The notes beneath the pieces are model-generated. The model saw only the letters and a list, made by a program, of their open reading frames with translations. It was not told the origin of the DNA and did not search any database. A stretch of 64,000 nt of DNA from Sulfitobacter albidus (lineage in GTDB: Bacteria > Pseudomonadota > Alphaproteobacteria > Rhodobacterales > Rhodobacteraceae): the NCBI RefSeq assembly GCF_018200035.1, contig NZ_CP073581.1:864501-928500 (forward strand). Direction: 5' to 3'. This document shows, in pieces, positions 50,201 to 56,961 of this stretch. Position numbers and translations under genes: made by a program. Each line of letters opens with the position of its first letter. Positions within the stretch are counted from its first letter, which is position 1.

Positions 50201-53200
50201 ACCGGACTGTGGGAGACGCAGGTGATCGACGTCATCGGCGAGAACCTGTATTTCCGCGGTGACGAGATCACGCCAGAAGCCGATGGTACCTACCGTTTTG
50301 CCCCGCCCGCCGATGCGTTCGGCACGTTCCACTTCGAATATGAAGTTTCCGACGGGATCGGCCTGCCGGTCATGGCGCGCGCGACGCTGGAGGTGCTGCC
50401 GGTGGCGGATGATCCGCGTCCGGGCAACGACAACATCAACGGGGTCGAGGATACACCGATCACGTTGCTCATCCCGGATCTGCTCGCGAATGACAACGAT
50501 CCCGACGGCAGCGGCCTGCTGTTCACGGGAATTTCTGCCGAGGACGGGCTGAGTGTGGTTGACGACGGCGAGGGCCGTCTGATCATCACACCCGATGCGG
50601 ACCGCGATGGCGTGACCGGTTTCAACTATACCGTGCTCAACGGTCTGGGCGCGGAGGCCACGGCCCGTGTGACGATCTATCTGGTGCCCGTCAACGATGC
50701 GCCGATCGTGCCCGAACTGACCCTGACAGGGCAGGAAGACGCGGCCTTCTCCGCCGCACTGAACCCCGGTGATTTCAGCGATCCAGAGGGCGATACCGTG
50801 AGTGTCAGCCTACGCACGCAGAACGGCGGGGATCTGCCGGGATGGCTGAACTTTGATGCGGATACGCTGACCGTCTCGGGCCAGCCGCCGGCGGATTTCA
50901 GCGGTGACATCGTGCTTGAGCTTGTGGCCACAGATGGTGTCGCCGAAAACGTCAGCCCGCTGACGCTCACCTTTGCGGCGGTGAATGATGCCCCGGTGAT
51001 TGCGCCCTTTAGCCTGCAAGGTGGTGTCGAGGATACGGCCTATGCCACGACCCTCGACGCGGCGCTCTTCACCGATGCCGATGGCGATACGCTTGTGGTC
51101 GATGTGCGCGGACCCAACGGTGCCGCGCTGCCCGCATGGCTTGCGTTCGACGCGCAGGCGCTGACGCTCACCGGGCAGCCCCCGACTGATTTCAACGGCG
51201 ATGTGGCGCTTGAGATTGTGGCCTCGGACGGGGCGGTCCAGACGGTGCGACCGCTGGTGCTGAGCGTGGCCGCGGTCAACGACGCGCCGCGCGCGCAGGA
51301 CGATACGGTAGATGCAGGCACGCAGACGGTCTTTACCATCGCCGCCGCTGACCTGTTGGCCAATGACAGCGATCCCGAGGGCGATCCGATGAGCATCGTT
51401 GGCGCCACCGGTGCCGCGGGTGTCGCGGTCGAGGTGACCGAAGACGGCGATATCGTCATCAGCCGCGACGCGCAGCTGGCGGGGCGCGTGACGCTGAGCT
51501 ACACGGTCAGCGACGGCACGCTTCAGGACACTGCCGCGCTGCACCTCGATCTGACGCTGCCCAACCTTGCGCCCGAGATTGACGCGATTGGCCCGCTGAC
51601 GGGGCGCGAGGACACGGCGATTGACCTGACCCTGCCCGCCGGGGCGATCCGCGATCCCAACGGGGATGCGCTGACGCTGACCGTGACACGCGCGGGCGGC
51701 ATCGCCCTGCCGGACTGGCTGAGTTTCGACGCGGCCACCCGTGGGCTTTCGGGCCAGCCGCCCGCTGATTTCAACGGGCGCGTCGCGCTTGAGCTGACGG
51801 CAAGCGACGGGCAATTTCAGACAACGCGCGACTTTGATCTGGTCATTGACCCGGTCAACGACATTCCGGTGCTGCGCGCGCCGCTCTCGGACCGCTCGGC
51901 CACCGAAGACACGACATTCAGCATCATCCTGCAGCAGGGCATCTACGACGATGTCGACGGCGACACGCTGAGCTTTGCGCTGACGCGGGCGGACGGTTCG
52001 GCCCTGCCGGACTGGATCGCCTTTGACCCGCAGAGCCTGACGCTGAGCGGGACACCGCCGCAGGACTATTTTGGCGATATTGCGCTGCGGCTGGCAATCT
52101 CGGACGGGGTCGAAACGATTTCGGATGATTTCACCCTCACGGTTCTGGGGCGTCAGGATGCGCCGGTGGTGGCGAACCCGCTGGGCGATGTGACGCTCGA
52201 TGATACGGGTGCCGCGCTGACGAGCGGGACCGGCTTCAGCGTCACCCTGCCTGCGGATGTCTTCACCGATGCGGACGGCGATACGCTGTCGCTGGCGGCG
52301 ACGCTGGTGGATGGATCGCCGCTGCCCGCGTGGCTGTCGTTTGATGGTGTGTCCTTTACGGGCACAGCACCTGCGGCGGCGGTCGGTCGCGTTGATCTGC
52401 GTCTGACGGCAACCGACGGCACAGATTTTGCAACCGAGGATTTCAGCCTCGTCATCGAAGAGGGCGTGGCGCCGACTGTCCTGGCGGCGAACGACAGCTT
52501 TGCCACCGATGTGACCGAACCGCTGGAGCTGAGCCAGGCGGACCTGCTGGCCAACGACAGCGGACCGGACGGCACGGCGCTGGAAGTGATCGGCGTGACC
52601 GCGACGGGCACAGGTGCCGTGTCGCTCGATCAGGATGGCGCGATCCGCTATGTCGCGGCCTTTGATCAGCAGGGTCTGGATCAATTCACGTACACCGTGA
52701 CCGATGGCACCGCGACAGCGCAGGCGACGGTATCGGTCGATGTGCGCAACACCTATGAGACTGTCTCTGAGGGCGATGACGGCTCCGACGCACTCTTTGG
52801 TGGCAGTGGTGATAATCTGCTCGCGGGCGGAGGGGGCAGCGACAACCTGTTTGCGGGGGGCGGCAACGACGCGCTCTTTGGCGGGGCCGGGCGCGACAAT
52901 CTGTTTGGCGGGCGCGGCAACGATCTGCTCGATGGCGGCAGCGGCGCCGATCATCTTTTCGCCTCGGGCGGCAATGATACGCTGCGCGGCGGCGCGGGCA
53001 ATGATCTGATCTTTGCGGGTGGTGGGGATGACGACATCACCGGCGGCACCGGCAATGATCTTCTGTTTGCGGGCAGCGGTGACGACACGTTCCGTTTTGG
53101 CACCGGCGACGGACAGGACGTCATCTATGGCTTCCAGCCCGCGCGCAGCCGCAGCGGCGCGCCGATTGCAGGCGATACGCTTGCAATCAGCGTTGATGGG

Positions 53201-53341
53201 ATCGAGGATTTTGCGGCCCTCATGGCCCAGGCCCAGCAAACCTGGAGCGGCGTGCTGCTGGATCTGGGGGGCGGGGACGAGATCTTCCTTGCCGGTACGC
53301 GTCTGGCTGCGCTGGACCAGGATCAGTTTACCTTCTATTGA
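40187..53341 (+). CDS. Giant RTX protein, C-terminal part (cadherin-like repeats, embedded serralysin, secretion signal)
   Basis: Open from the joint at 40187 (first ATG 40253) to the stop at 53341, about 4,380 residues. In order: the last RTX modules (to 41290), seven cadherin-like repeats (NDAPxAxxD...LLxNDxDxDGDxL type), an RTX block with many GGAGDD motifs (43370-44540), six more cadherin-like repeats, one carrying inserted Ig-like domains (46190-46990) and one carrying a metalloprotease with HEVGHTLGLGH and Met-turn TMMSYF. Then follow five cadherin-like repeats, a set of five He_PIG-type Ig-like repeats (LPxWLxFDAxTLxxSGQPP) with one cadherin-like repeat among them, a last cadherin-like repeat, an LF-type RTX block and the tail LDQDQFTFY. 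Acidic and export-ready by the adjacent type I system. Confidence 0.9.
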   Translation, partial: DDRLLGGTGADVYRYARGDGSDVIVDTTGAADTLELSGFSEDEVTFDRRGIAGEDLIVRLPGGAQVTVIGALADGVSALAQVVLTDDGTTWPMAQITSRLIAAQATEADNIVLGTDGADDLTGGAGADLVSGGEGNDTYRFAAGDGDDRFIDEGRDSGDTLVLDGLNTGDLAYALRAGPLRDDLVLVFQGGRDRIVIENALEPAVSWNAGTGVEGVDRIVFGDGTEWDRAEMRVQALDFAQGAGSEIVWGFYGDDVFTGSAGNDTIIGSSGNDLYVFRKGFGHDRIEDLDTYRASEVDVLDLQDFVSSEVAVARLFKGSDSVILTFASTPDDSLTIVDALAQTTAAIEEYRFSDGQIWDRATLLTLLDNNAPVAGNDGYYSVTEGEQIVLTPETLLRNDFDADNDTVTIIAVDGGADGFAELDAQGRVVFTPVEGFAGATQFSYTISDGRNGQATASVDLRVRPVAEARDDSGFTLAEDGWISIPAARLLSNDIDGDRLQIGQVGNEIGGTANLNSAGEITFTPFANYNGEASFTYTATTPENGVAEARVSLTVTAVNDAPVARADTGFETFEDRDFLIPTFRLLQNDFDVDGDALTLQSVQSSADLVVALTDDGYVQVTPRPYFFGNASFSYTVVDAQGAEASNTVSVWVEPVNNAPQPQTDVYTSDEDQPLIINYADLIANDFDPDGDPLTVIDVRRSFGGRVTELDNGTARFDPSADFFGEARLIYTVGDGQGGQTQGQITINVTSVNDRPEARNDHYSDLPYLNGTEDEPLIISLISLMQNDTDVEGLGLTFQALSDPADGVIEQIDETTLRFTPDADFWGVASFSYSVSDPDGAVDDARVTMFFENVDDAPPEAFDDVIILYEDTQIVIPAAFLLSNDTDIDRDPLTLTTARLPNTFEEIYLGDFTGAIERLENGDFLYTAGLNETEESGFFYTVTDGILGSDEGFVDIQIIAVNDQPTAVDDTAATTGLNIPLVIRISSILANDFDVDGEDVFFVGVDAVSVGVAEVRDGFVVVRVPEGYTGPISMDYRIRDAEGLEDVAQIEGVVGGGYSLILNGTAQPDLILGSDRGETVFAGEGNDSIETAGGDDLIVGDAGQDRIDGGAGFDTVSYENSNGRVRADLVTRLVQGGDGEGDVLDNIEALTGSIRNDELYGDARANRLDGGAGDDELSGREGVDTLLGGAGDDALAGGADGDLIDGGAGRDTADYAASQAAVTVSLADGTATGGDATGDTLTAIEDLTGSEFDDVLTGDAGDNTLIGRRGADTLDGGAGDDVLIGGRGADVMRGGAGIDIASYTLSTEGVLVDMASGESGGGGATGDTFESIEIVRGSFHDDTIRGNDADNILRGSGGADLLDGRAGYDIADYSDAETAISLDLTAGTGGAGDAAGDTLVAIEEIRGSVYDDTILGSDAGEVIDGNWGDDTITGGGGSDGYRFGYDSGHDVVIESGTGGEVDQVLLGTGIAPKDLSVVREGDDMLLELERDDGFLIDTLRVVNHFASGIEGIEEVVFDDGTVWDRAQLDLLQRLGRFNAVDDIYRFGVEDETALIDPASLIANDSDSSDYNITLIAVGEAVNGTVRLTEEGMIAFDGDENFNGDAFFTYTVRDDFGRESSARVEVNLRPVNDAPEGTDDGPFDAIEDTVWRISLADLLANDTDIDGDPLTIVDVFPLFDLEGNKIDPLPGGLANLPYIAEASNARAWLNNGEALQNFDPYSQFIELEFRADHVGPAGFTYVLADPDGLTSAAQVLINVSPVNDAPRSARDDRTIRLGLDEIVTVAELMANDYDIEGDTFEFVGLAGARNGAVTLDADTGIITFTPDALGAASFDYELVDARGAVGVITVDLDVIPINDAPIARDDGGFVTLENAPLLIDPADLLANDTDDTDPLDDVIVLSALDRFAENGRVELDGDGMILFTPRTDYNGEATFLYEITDGNGGFDTATVTVQILPANRAPEVRDDLGFGLEDEIITIIPGEIFGNDLDADGDVLFLSAVDVLGYVTNDLTDRDPFEAGFGVDTGAFAQASITATLDDGAPLPEGLEFDAQTLTLSGARADGQNGALDVMLTFASGETLYSHTTTLPAETDIANGVNLTPPLMVFDAEGGAFSVVADNGRRLPLWLEFDADTLALTQTDAAPVDATDPIRLELRYSPQELDPGEDARNFGRDGFAIEVWIDPQAPDLAAINALFANDPFFAAQGLYALELPQTPLSATRESGADLPEWLSFHAESLTFAGTPPETFVGTPAVRLAATPATGPAFAVLTELAVDDVVRFTDEGAPTELTISDDRFSLITPDDFYGHVVVQYSAEDDKGAVSDDALIVVEVRNTPEAPEAQNETFTMLEDGQLTVAIADLLANATDAEGDPIRLVSIRHGGQIEMTRGTLSLIDAVDPVSVDSGTPDLIAAGYTPDAQTAASDWAYNGIDTGGEISVAMVQDFLTHDRNDFCGCSTCQDRIEELRGALELADLQGQGNFADLAALAEFVEDTYWGADDRYYNVTDTGGNAKSGVITYTLNGTEIDPDGLTADRAELVREVFKLYEATMGLEFRETQDALTADITFSDNDPGRAYASSVVGAGGRIVSSHINVDADWNGGGSGYNDYTVQTMFHEVGHTLGLGHQGAYNGAAVFGIDQTFQNDSWQATMMSYFSQSWNFNVAADFALLQTPMVVDWLALDTIYGAQGYGTANAFTDDTVWGFNTTITSDVSDIWATWSDWADTTASTLVDGAGHDTLDLSGFDNNSRIDLRASDPAAIAPSFSNIGGLFGNLSIAAGTVIEDAVGGAGHEVFFGNAADNTLIGGAGQDTFHDSTGADSYIGGLGTDMVIFADSIAGYTFELFEGGLQVIGEAIDWVADTVDFLSFADRTLGWGALVAEFLPDATVTPTQEARSSVPATTGVFADALPALENAVYTAQLADGSALPFWIRIDRDTGELIGEVPFNVHTQLEIEVTLSDGVQSHTQTIAVEADGNEGAQIIYTPRPGANGTFSYAYAVTDDAQGFDMAEFIVEVAAVNDPPEPGVDRFDVLEDSTLMLSPEDLLANDADVDGDTLSVLSVGNAVNGTVEMLAGVIRFTPTPNYDGPASFTYVVTDGTDGAAMGQVNLRVISTNSAPVAAEDRFTAPEDTPITFTVADLLANDGDPDGDAFSFDSFLPGAENGTLFTLPDGRYQFVADPDFNGEATLRYRVTDGRDSAVGTVVFDMTPVNDAPILNPDPVINSTEDAVITVDMATIIGNDVDVEGDAFSVVSVTDPENGSVTLDGTIARFTPRADYFGNAGFHYVVEDARGASVEGFVSIRLNPENDRPLAVFDTLPAILEDTVIVIDPADLLANDSDPDGHPLTLTGLWETQVIDVIGENLYFRGDEITPEADGTYRFAPPADAFGTFHFEYEVSDGIGLPVMARATLEVLPVADDPRPGNDNINGVEDTPITLLIPDLLANDNDPDGSGLLFTGISAEDGLSVVDDGEGRLIITPDADRDGVTGFNYTVLNGLGAEATARVTIYLVPVNDAPIVPELTLTGQEDAAFSAALNPGDFSDPEGDTVSVSLRTQNGGDLPGWLNFDADTLTVSGQPPADFSGDIVLELVATDGVAENVSPLTLTFAAVNDAPVIAPFSLQGGVEDTAYATTLDAALFTDADGDTLVVDVRGPNGAALPAWLAFDAQALTLTGQPPTDFNGDVALEIVASDGAVQTVRPLVLSVAAVNDAPRAQDDTVDAGTQTVFTIAAADLLANDSDPEGDPMSIVGATGAAGVAVEVTEDGDIVISRDAQLAGRVTLSYTVSDGTLQDTAALHLDLTLPNLAPEIDAIGPLTGREDTAIDLTLPAGAIRDPNGDALTLTVTRAGGIALPDWLSFDAATRGLSGQPPADFNGRVALELTASDGQFQTTRDFDLVIDPVNDIPVLRAPLSDRSATEDTTFSIILQQGIYDDVDGDTLSFALTRADGSALPDWIAFDPQSLTLSGTPPQDYFGDIALRLAISDGVETISDDFTLTVLGRQDAPVVANPLGDVTLDDTGAALTSGTGFSVTLPADVFTDADGDTLSLAATLVDGSPLPAWLSFDGVSFTGTAPAAAVGRVDLRLTATDGTDFATEDFSLVIEEGVAPTVLAANDSFATDVTEPLELSQADLLANDSGPDGTALEVIGVTATGTGAVSLDQDGAIRYVAAFDQQGLDQFTYTVTDGTATAQATVSVDVRNTYETVSEGDDGSDALFGGSGDNLLAGGGGSDNLFAGGGNDALFGGAGRDNLFGGRGNDLLDGGSGADHLFASGGNDTLRGGAGNDLIFAGGGDDDITGGTGNDLLFAGSGDDTFRFGTGDGQDVIYGFQPARSRSGAPIAGDTLAISVDGIEDFAALMAQAQQTWSGVLLDLGGGDEIFLAGTRLAALDQDQFTFY
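41300..43345 (+). repeat. Seven tandem cadherin-like repeats
   Basis: Each unit is about 95 residues: NDAPxAxDD, an acidic ED-x-hydrophobic strand, LLxNDxDxDGDxLxxxxV, then FTPxxxFxGxAxFxYTVxDxxG. This is the cadherin-like/tandem-95 pattern of large bacterial adhesins. The Asp clusters at unit borders fit calcium-dependent stiffening of an extended rod. Confidence 0.85.
43370..44540 (+). repeat. Dense internal RTX nonapeptide block
   Basis: Four groups of GGxGxDxLx nonapeptides (for example LDGGAGDDELSGREGVDTLLGGAGDD written in short overlapping units), separated by 45-residue linkers of the GDTLxxIExxxGSxxDDxLxGD type. These are the most regular calcium-binding repeats of the protein, placed between two cadherin-like sections. 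Confidence 0.85.
47330..49095 (+). other. Embedded serralysin-type (M10) metalloprotease domain
   Basis: About 590 residues. The zinc motif HEVGHTLGLGH (HExxHxxGxxH) lies at 48011-48043 and the Met-turn TMMSYF at 48113-48130, both as in serralysins. The Tyr after the Met is the usual serralysin switch residue. After it come GAGHDTLDLSGF and a short RTX stretch ending FADRTLGW, like a serralysin C-terminal domain. Upstream is a CGCSTC motif (47528-47545). The domain interrupts a cadherin-like repeat whose first half ends near 47329 and whose second half resumes at IIYTPRPGANGTFSYAY near 49100. Predicted activity is calcium-stabilised zinc endopeptidase. Confidence 0.85.
50690..52480 (+). repeat. 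Ig-like (He_PIG-type) tandem repeats
   Basis: Five units of about 95 residues with the pattern NDAPV...EDTAF...FxDxDGDTL...LPxWLxFDxxTLxxSGxPP...DFxGxxxLxLxAxDG, interrupted by one cadherin-like unit (about 51290-51570). These are common in large adhesins as spacers. Confidence 0.82.
52770..53100 (+). repeat. C-terminal RTX block
   Basis: About twelve nonapeptides, many with LF at the hydrophobic position (GGAGRDNLFGGRGNDLL). The block sits directly before the C-terminal secretion segment, as in exported RTX proteins where calcium-driven folding outside the cell assists translocation. Confidence 0.88.
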
Positions 53342-53378
53342 CCGCTGCACCCCCATTGAACGAAAGGATGCGACCCCC

Positions 53379-55106
53379 GTGACTGCACTGCGCCCCCTCA
53401 GAGCGACCGCCTACAGCGCGGCGGTCGCGCGCCTGCGCGGCACATTTGTGGTGGTCGCGCTGTTCAGTGCAGCGGTGAACGTGCTGATGCTGACCGGGCC
53501 GATGTTCATGCTTCAGGTCTACGACCGCGTGCTGTCGAGCGGGTCTGTGCCCACGCTTCAGGCGCTGTACCTGATGGTGGTGGTGCTGTTTGTGTTTCTC
53601 GGCGTCTACGATTTCCTGCGCAGCCGGATCATGTCGCGCGCGGCCTATCGGCTGGATCAGGAGATCAGCGATGAGGCCTACGCCGTCTGGTTGCGTGCCG
53701 CCCTTGCCGATCTGCCGATGCTGAACCGCCCGTTATCGGATCTGGCCATCGTGCGCGGTTTTCTGTCCAGCCCGGTTGTGCTCGGCTTTTTCGATCTGCC
53801 GTGGATCCCGATCTATGTCGCGGTGTGTTTCTTTGTGCATCCGTGGTTGGGCTGGCTGACGGTGGCGGGTCTGGGCGTGGTACTGGTGCTGGCGCTGCTC
53901 AACCAGTTCACCACGCGCAAACATACCGCCAAGGCGATGCAGATGGACGGGGCGGAATCCTTTTTTGTCGAGCAAAGCCGCCGCACGGCGGAGGCGGTTC
54001 TGCCGATGGGGATGCGCCGGGGCGTGGCGGCACGCTGGTCGCAGATGCACCGCGACGGGCTGGCGACGGCACAGGTCGGCGGAGATCGCGGGCAGGGCTA
54101 TACGGCGGCCTCCAAGGCGTTCCGTCTGCTGCTGCAATCCTCGCTACTGGGGCTGGGCGGCTATCTTGCGCTGCAACAACAGATCACAGCGGGCATGATC
54201 GTGGCGACCTCGATCATCGCCGGGCGGGCGCTGGCGCCGGTGGATCAGGTGATCGGCCAATGGGCCACCGTTGTGCGCGCGCGTGAGGCGCACCGCCGAC
54301 TGCGCGAGACCTTCGCCGCCGCTCCCGTGCCCCGGCCAACCGTCGATCTGCCACCCGCAAAAGGCCATCTGGGCGTCGCAGGGGTGAGCAAATATGTCCC
54401 CGGGGACCGCGCCCGCGAACGCGCCCCGATCCTTGACGGTGTGACCTTCGGGCTTGAGCCGGGCGACGCGCTGGGCGTGATCGGACCAAGTGCGTCGGGC
54501 AAAAGCACGCTTGCGCGGATCCTCGTGGGTGCCACGCTGCCGGATGAGGGATCGGTCCGGCTCGACGGGGCGACGCTGGATCAATGGAGCGAGGATGCGC
54601 TAGGCAGCCAGATCGGCTATTTGCCGCAGCGGCTGGAGCTGCTGACCGGCACGGTGCGCGACAACATCGCCCGCTTTGATCCTGAGGCCGCCGATGAGGA
54701 AGTCATCAAGGCCGCGCGCCTGGCCGGTGTGCATGAGATGATCCTGCAACTGCCCGATGGCTACGCCACGCAGATGACGACCGACGCGGGCCCCTTTTCG
54801 GGCGGACAGTTGCAACGCATCGGGCTTGCACGGGCAGTCTACGGCGGTCCGCGCTATGTGGTGATGGACGAGCCGAACTCGAACCTCGATGCGGCGGGCG
54901 ACGATGCGCTGTCACAGGCGATCCTGGCGCTGCGCGAGGCGGGATCAACCGTTGTTGTGATGGCCCACCGCCCCAGCGCCATCGCTGCGGTGAACAAGGT
55001 GATGGTGCTGCACGGCGGCCGCGTGGCAGAATTCGGCGCCCGTGACGAGATCCTGCAAAAGTCGCTGCGCCCGCGTGCGGTGCCCACCTCGAGTGAGACG
55101 GCATGA
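53379..55106 (+). CDS. Type I secretion ABC exporter (PrtD/HlyB-type permease/ATPase)
   Basis: 575 residues from the GTG at 53379, preceded by AAAGGA; longer frames run into the RTX gene. The N-terminal membrane domain has helices around 20-45, 55-75, 130-180 and 250-280, with the family segment GPMFMLQVYDRVLSSGSVPTL. No C39-like domain is present, as in PrtD/AprD. The ATPase part has Walker A GPSASGKSTLAR (about 370), signature FSGGQLQRIGLARAV, Walker B YVVMDEPNSNLD and the switch His in MAHRPSA. It forms the inner-membrane pump for the giant RTX protein encoded just upstream. The stop overlaps the adaptor gene. Confidence 0.95.
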   Translation: MTALRPLRATAYSAAVARLRGTFVVVALFSAAVNVLMLTGPMFMLQVYDRVLSSGSVPTLQALYLMVVVLFVFLGVYDFLRSRIMSRAAYRLDQEISDEAYAVWLRAALADLPMLNRPLSDLAIVRGFLSSPVVLGFFDLPWIPIYVAVCFFVHPWLGWLTVAGLGVVLVLALLNQFTTRKHTAKAMQMDGAESFFVEQSRRTAEAVLPMGMRRGVAARWSQMHRDGLATAQVGGDRGQGYTAASKAFRLLLQSSLLGLGGYLALQQQITAGMIVATSIIAGRALAPVDQVIGQWATVVRAREAHRRLRETFAAAPVPRPTVDLPPAKGHLGVAGVSKYVPGDRARERAPILDGVTFGLEPGDALGVIGPSASGKSTLARILVGATLPDEGSVRLDGATLDQWSEDALGSQIGYLPQRLELLTGTVRDNIARFDPEAADEEVIKAARLAGVHEMILQLPDGYATQMTTDAGPFSGGQLQRIGLARAVYGGPRYVVMDEPNSNLDAAGDDALSQAILALREAGSTVVVMAHRPSAIAAVNKVMVLHGGRVAEFGARDEILQKSLRPRAVPTSSETA

Positions 55107-56398
55107 CCCCAACCCTGCGTACATCTATCCGCTGGCCCGGTGTTCTGGGTGCGCTGGCCTCCGTGCTGTTGCTGGGCGGCGGGACGTGGTGGGCCACCAC
55201 GACCGAGATCAGCGGCGCGGTCATCGCCTCCGGCACGGTCGAGGTGACGGGACGCCCCAAATCCGTGCAGCATCTCGACGGCGGTATCATCGCCGCGCTG
55301 CACGTGCGCGAAGGTGATGCGGTGGAGCGGGGCGCGCCGCTGGTGACGCTGGATGACACCTCGCTTGAGGCCAATCTGGCGATCTACCGCGCGCGACTGT
55401 CCGAGGCTCTGGCGACCCGCGACCGGCTTATCGCCGAGCAGATTGACGCGCCTGACATCAGCTTTGCCGCGGTCGATCCGCTGGTGGACGCGGCGGAGGC
55501 CGAAGTGCACCGCGCGGGCCAGATAGAGATTTTCGAGGCGCGGCAGGAGCTTGAGGCCAGCCGCCGCGACCGTCTCGCCGAGAAGGCCGCGCAATTCGGC
55601 AACCAGATCACCGGTGTCGAAGCGCTGATCGCGGCCAAGCAGCGCCAGATCGGGTTCATCGCCGAAGAAATCGCGGCGACGACGCAGCTGACCGAAAGGG
55701 GGCTCGCACGCGCCAGCCAGCTGCGCGGGCTGCAACGCAACGAGGCAGAGCTGCTGGGCCAGGTGGCCGAGCATCGCTCTGAGCTGGCGCGCATCCAGAA
55801 TTCGATCCGCGATACCGAGATCGAGGTGCTGCAAGGTCGCCGCGAGATTACCGAAGACGTCGTTACCCGTCTGCGCGAAACCACCACCAGCATCGAAGAG
55901 TTACGTCAGCAGATCCTTACCACCGCCGCACAGCTCGACCGCGTCGAGATCCGCGCGCCCGACGCCGGGCGTATCCACGAGATGCAGTTCACGACGCTTG
56001 GCGGTGTGGTGCCGCCAGGCGGTGTGATCCTGCAAATCGTGCCGCGCGATGAGGGGTTCAGCTTTTTCACGCGTGTCGATCCTTCGTCCATCGACCAGGT
56101 GTTTCCGGGGCAGGAGGCAAAGGTGCTGTTCCCCGCGTTCAACCAGCGCACCACGCCGGAATTGCGCGGGCAGGTGGCGGGCGTGTCGGCCACGACGTCG
56201 ATCGACGAGATCACGGGCCAGTCCTACTACCGGGTCGAAATTGCGGTGCCTGACGTGCAGCTTGACCGGCTTGGCACCCGCGCGCTGATCCCCGGGATGC
56301 CGGTGGAGGCCTATCTGACCACCGCCGAACGCACGGTGCTGAGCTATCTCGTCAAGCCGCTGAGCGATCAGCTGGTCCAGGCCTTCCGCGAGGAATAG
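55103..56398 (+). CDS. Type I secretion periplasmic adaptor (HlyD/PrtE family)
   Basis: 431 residues. One N-terminal membrane anchor (VLGALASVLLLGGGTWWATTT), a biotinyl-lipoyl-like half (SVQHLDGGIIAALHVREGDAVERG), a long coiled coil (about 90-280), the second lipoyl half and a C-terminal beta-barrel region (RALIPGMPVEAYLTTAERTVLSYLVKPL). It bridges the ABC pump and an outer-membrane TolC-type channel. No tolC-like gene is in the window. It is the last gene of the operon; its stop is eight bases from the convergent pcaG. Confidence 0.95.
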   Translation: MTPTLRTSIRWPGVLGALASVLLLGGGTWWATTTEISGAVIASGTVEVTGRPKSVQHLDGGIIAALHVREGDAVERGAPLVTLDDTSLEANLAIYRARLSEALATRDRLIAEQIDAPDISFAAVDPLVDAAEAEVHRAGQIEIFEARQELEASRRDRLAEKAAQFGNQITGVEALIAAKQRQIGFIAEEIAATTQLTERGLARASQLRGLQRNEAELLGQVAEHRSELARIQNSIRDTEIEVLQGRREITEDVVTRLRETTTSIEELRQQILTTAAQLDRVEIRAPDAGRIHEMQFTTLGGVVPPGGVILQIVPRDEGFSFFTRVDPSSIDQVFPGQEAKVLFPAFNQRTTPELRGQVAGVSATTSIDEITGQSYYRVEIAVPDVQLDRLGTRALIPGMPVEAYLTTAERTVLSYLVKPLSDQLVQAFREE

Positions 56399-56406
56399 GC
56401 GGCGCG

Positions 56407-56961
56407 TCAGGCGTCGAAAAAAACCGTTTCATCGGGGCCTTGCAGGTGGATGTTGTGGTGAAATCCGCCCTCGGCGGGCGTGGCCAATAGTGTCTGCGCC
56501 CGCGTGCCCGCCGCGCGGAACACCGGATCGGCGGCGTTCTCCTGTCCCGGAAAATAGAGCCGCGTCATCAGCCCCAGATTGATGCCCCGCGCCACGATCC
56601 AGATCAGCACATGCGGCGCCTGTCCGGTGGGCGCGCCGGGCATAAGCGTCTCGAACACCGCCGTCCCGCTCTGCGCGTCGGTGGGCTGACGCCCCCAGTG
56701 CCTGAATCCTTCGGTGGGACCAAAGCGGCCATCGGGGCCGGGCTGCCAGATCTCGATCATTGCGTCCGTGACCGGATCGCCCGCGCCGTCCATCACCGTC
56801 AGCGTGAGCGTCACGGGCGTGCCGTCGGGCGCGCCGGTGATCATCCGCGCGCCGGGGTCGTGCCCGCCGTACATGTCCGCCAGCCCGGCAAAACTCGGCA
56901 CGCAGCCGATGTGCACGTAGGGCCCGGCGGTCTGCGACGGCGTCTCTTTGAACTTGCGCAT
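56407..56961 (-). CDS. pcaG: Protocatechuate 3,4-dioxygenase alpha subunit
   Basis: 184 residues from ATG 56961 (GTG 56964 just before it is also possible; GGAGGG favours the ATG by spacing). Intradiol dioxygenase fold: SQTAGPYVHIG, VTLTLTVMDGAGDPVTDAMIEIWQ and FHHNIHLQGPDETVFFD at the C-terminus. The alpha subunit lacks the iron ligands and shapes the active site of the (alpha-beta) enzyme that opens protocatechuate to beta-carboxymuconate. It overlaps pcaH. Confidence 0.95.
   Translation of the reverse strand: MRKFKETPSQTAGPYVHIGCVPSFAGLADMYGGHDPGARMITGAPDGTPVTLTLTVMDGAGDPVTDAMIEIWQPGPDGRFGPTEGFRHWGRQPTDAQSGTAVFETLMPGAPTGQAPHVLIWIVARGINLGLMTRLYFPGQENAADPVFRAAGTRAQTLLATPAEGGFHHNIHLQGPDETVFFDA

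Larger units (their letters stand above)
26512..53341 (+). other. Reconstructed giant RTX gene spanning three reading frames (about 8,943 residues if restored)
   Basis: Three adjacent open frames form one gene. At 32868-32874 and 40181-40187 a run of seven Gs sits exactly where the frame changes; adding one G at each joins the RTX sequence smoothly (MRGGAGGDYYYYTGGQD and LAGLGGDDRLLGGTGADVY). There is no stop, ribosome-binding site or new signal at either joint. Restored order: class-3-lipase-like segment, mixed region with calcium motifs, about 19 RTX modules, seven cadherin-like repeats, a dense RTX block, further cadherin-like and Ig-like repeats with an inserted serralysin-type protease, more cadherin-like and Ig-like repeats, C-terminal RTX block and type I secretion tail. 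The protein is very acidic and nearly free of cysteine. Confidence 0.85.
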
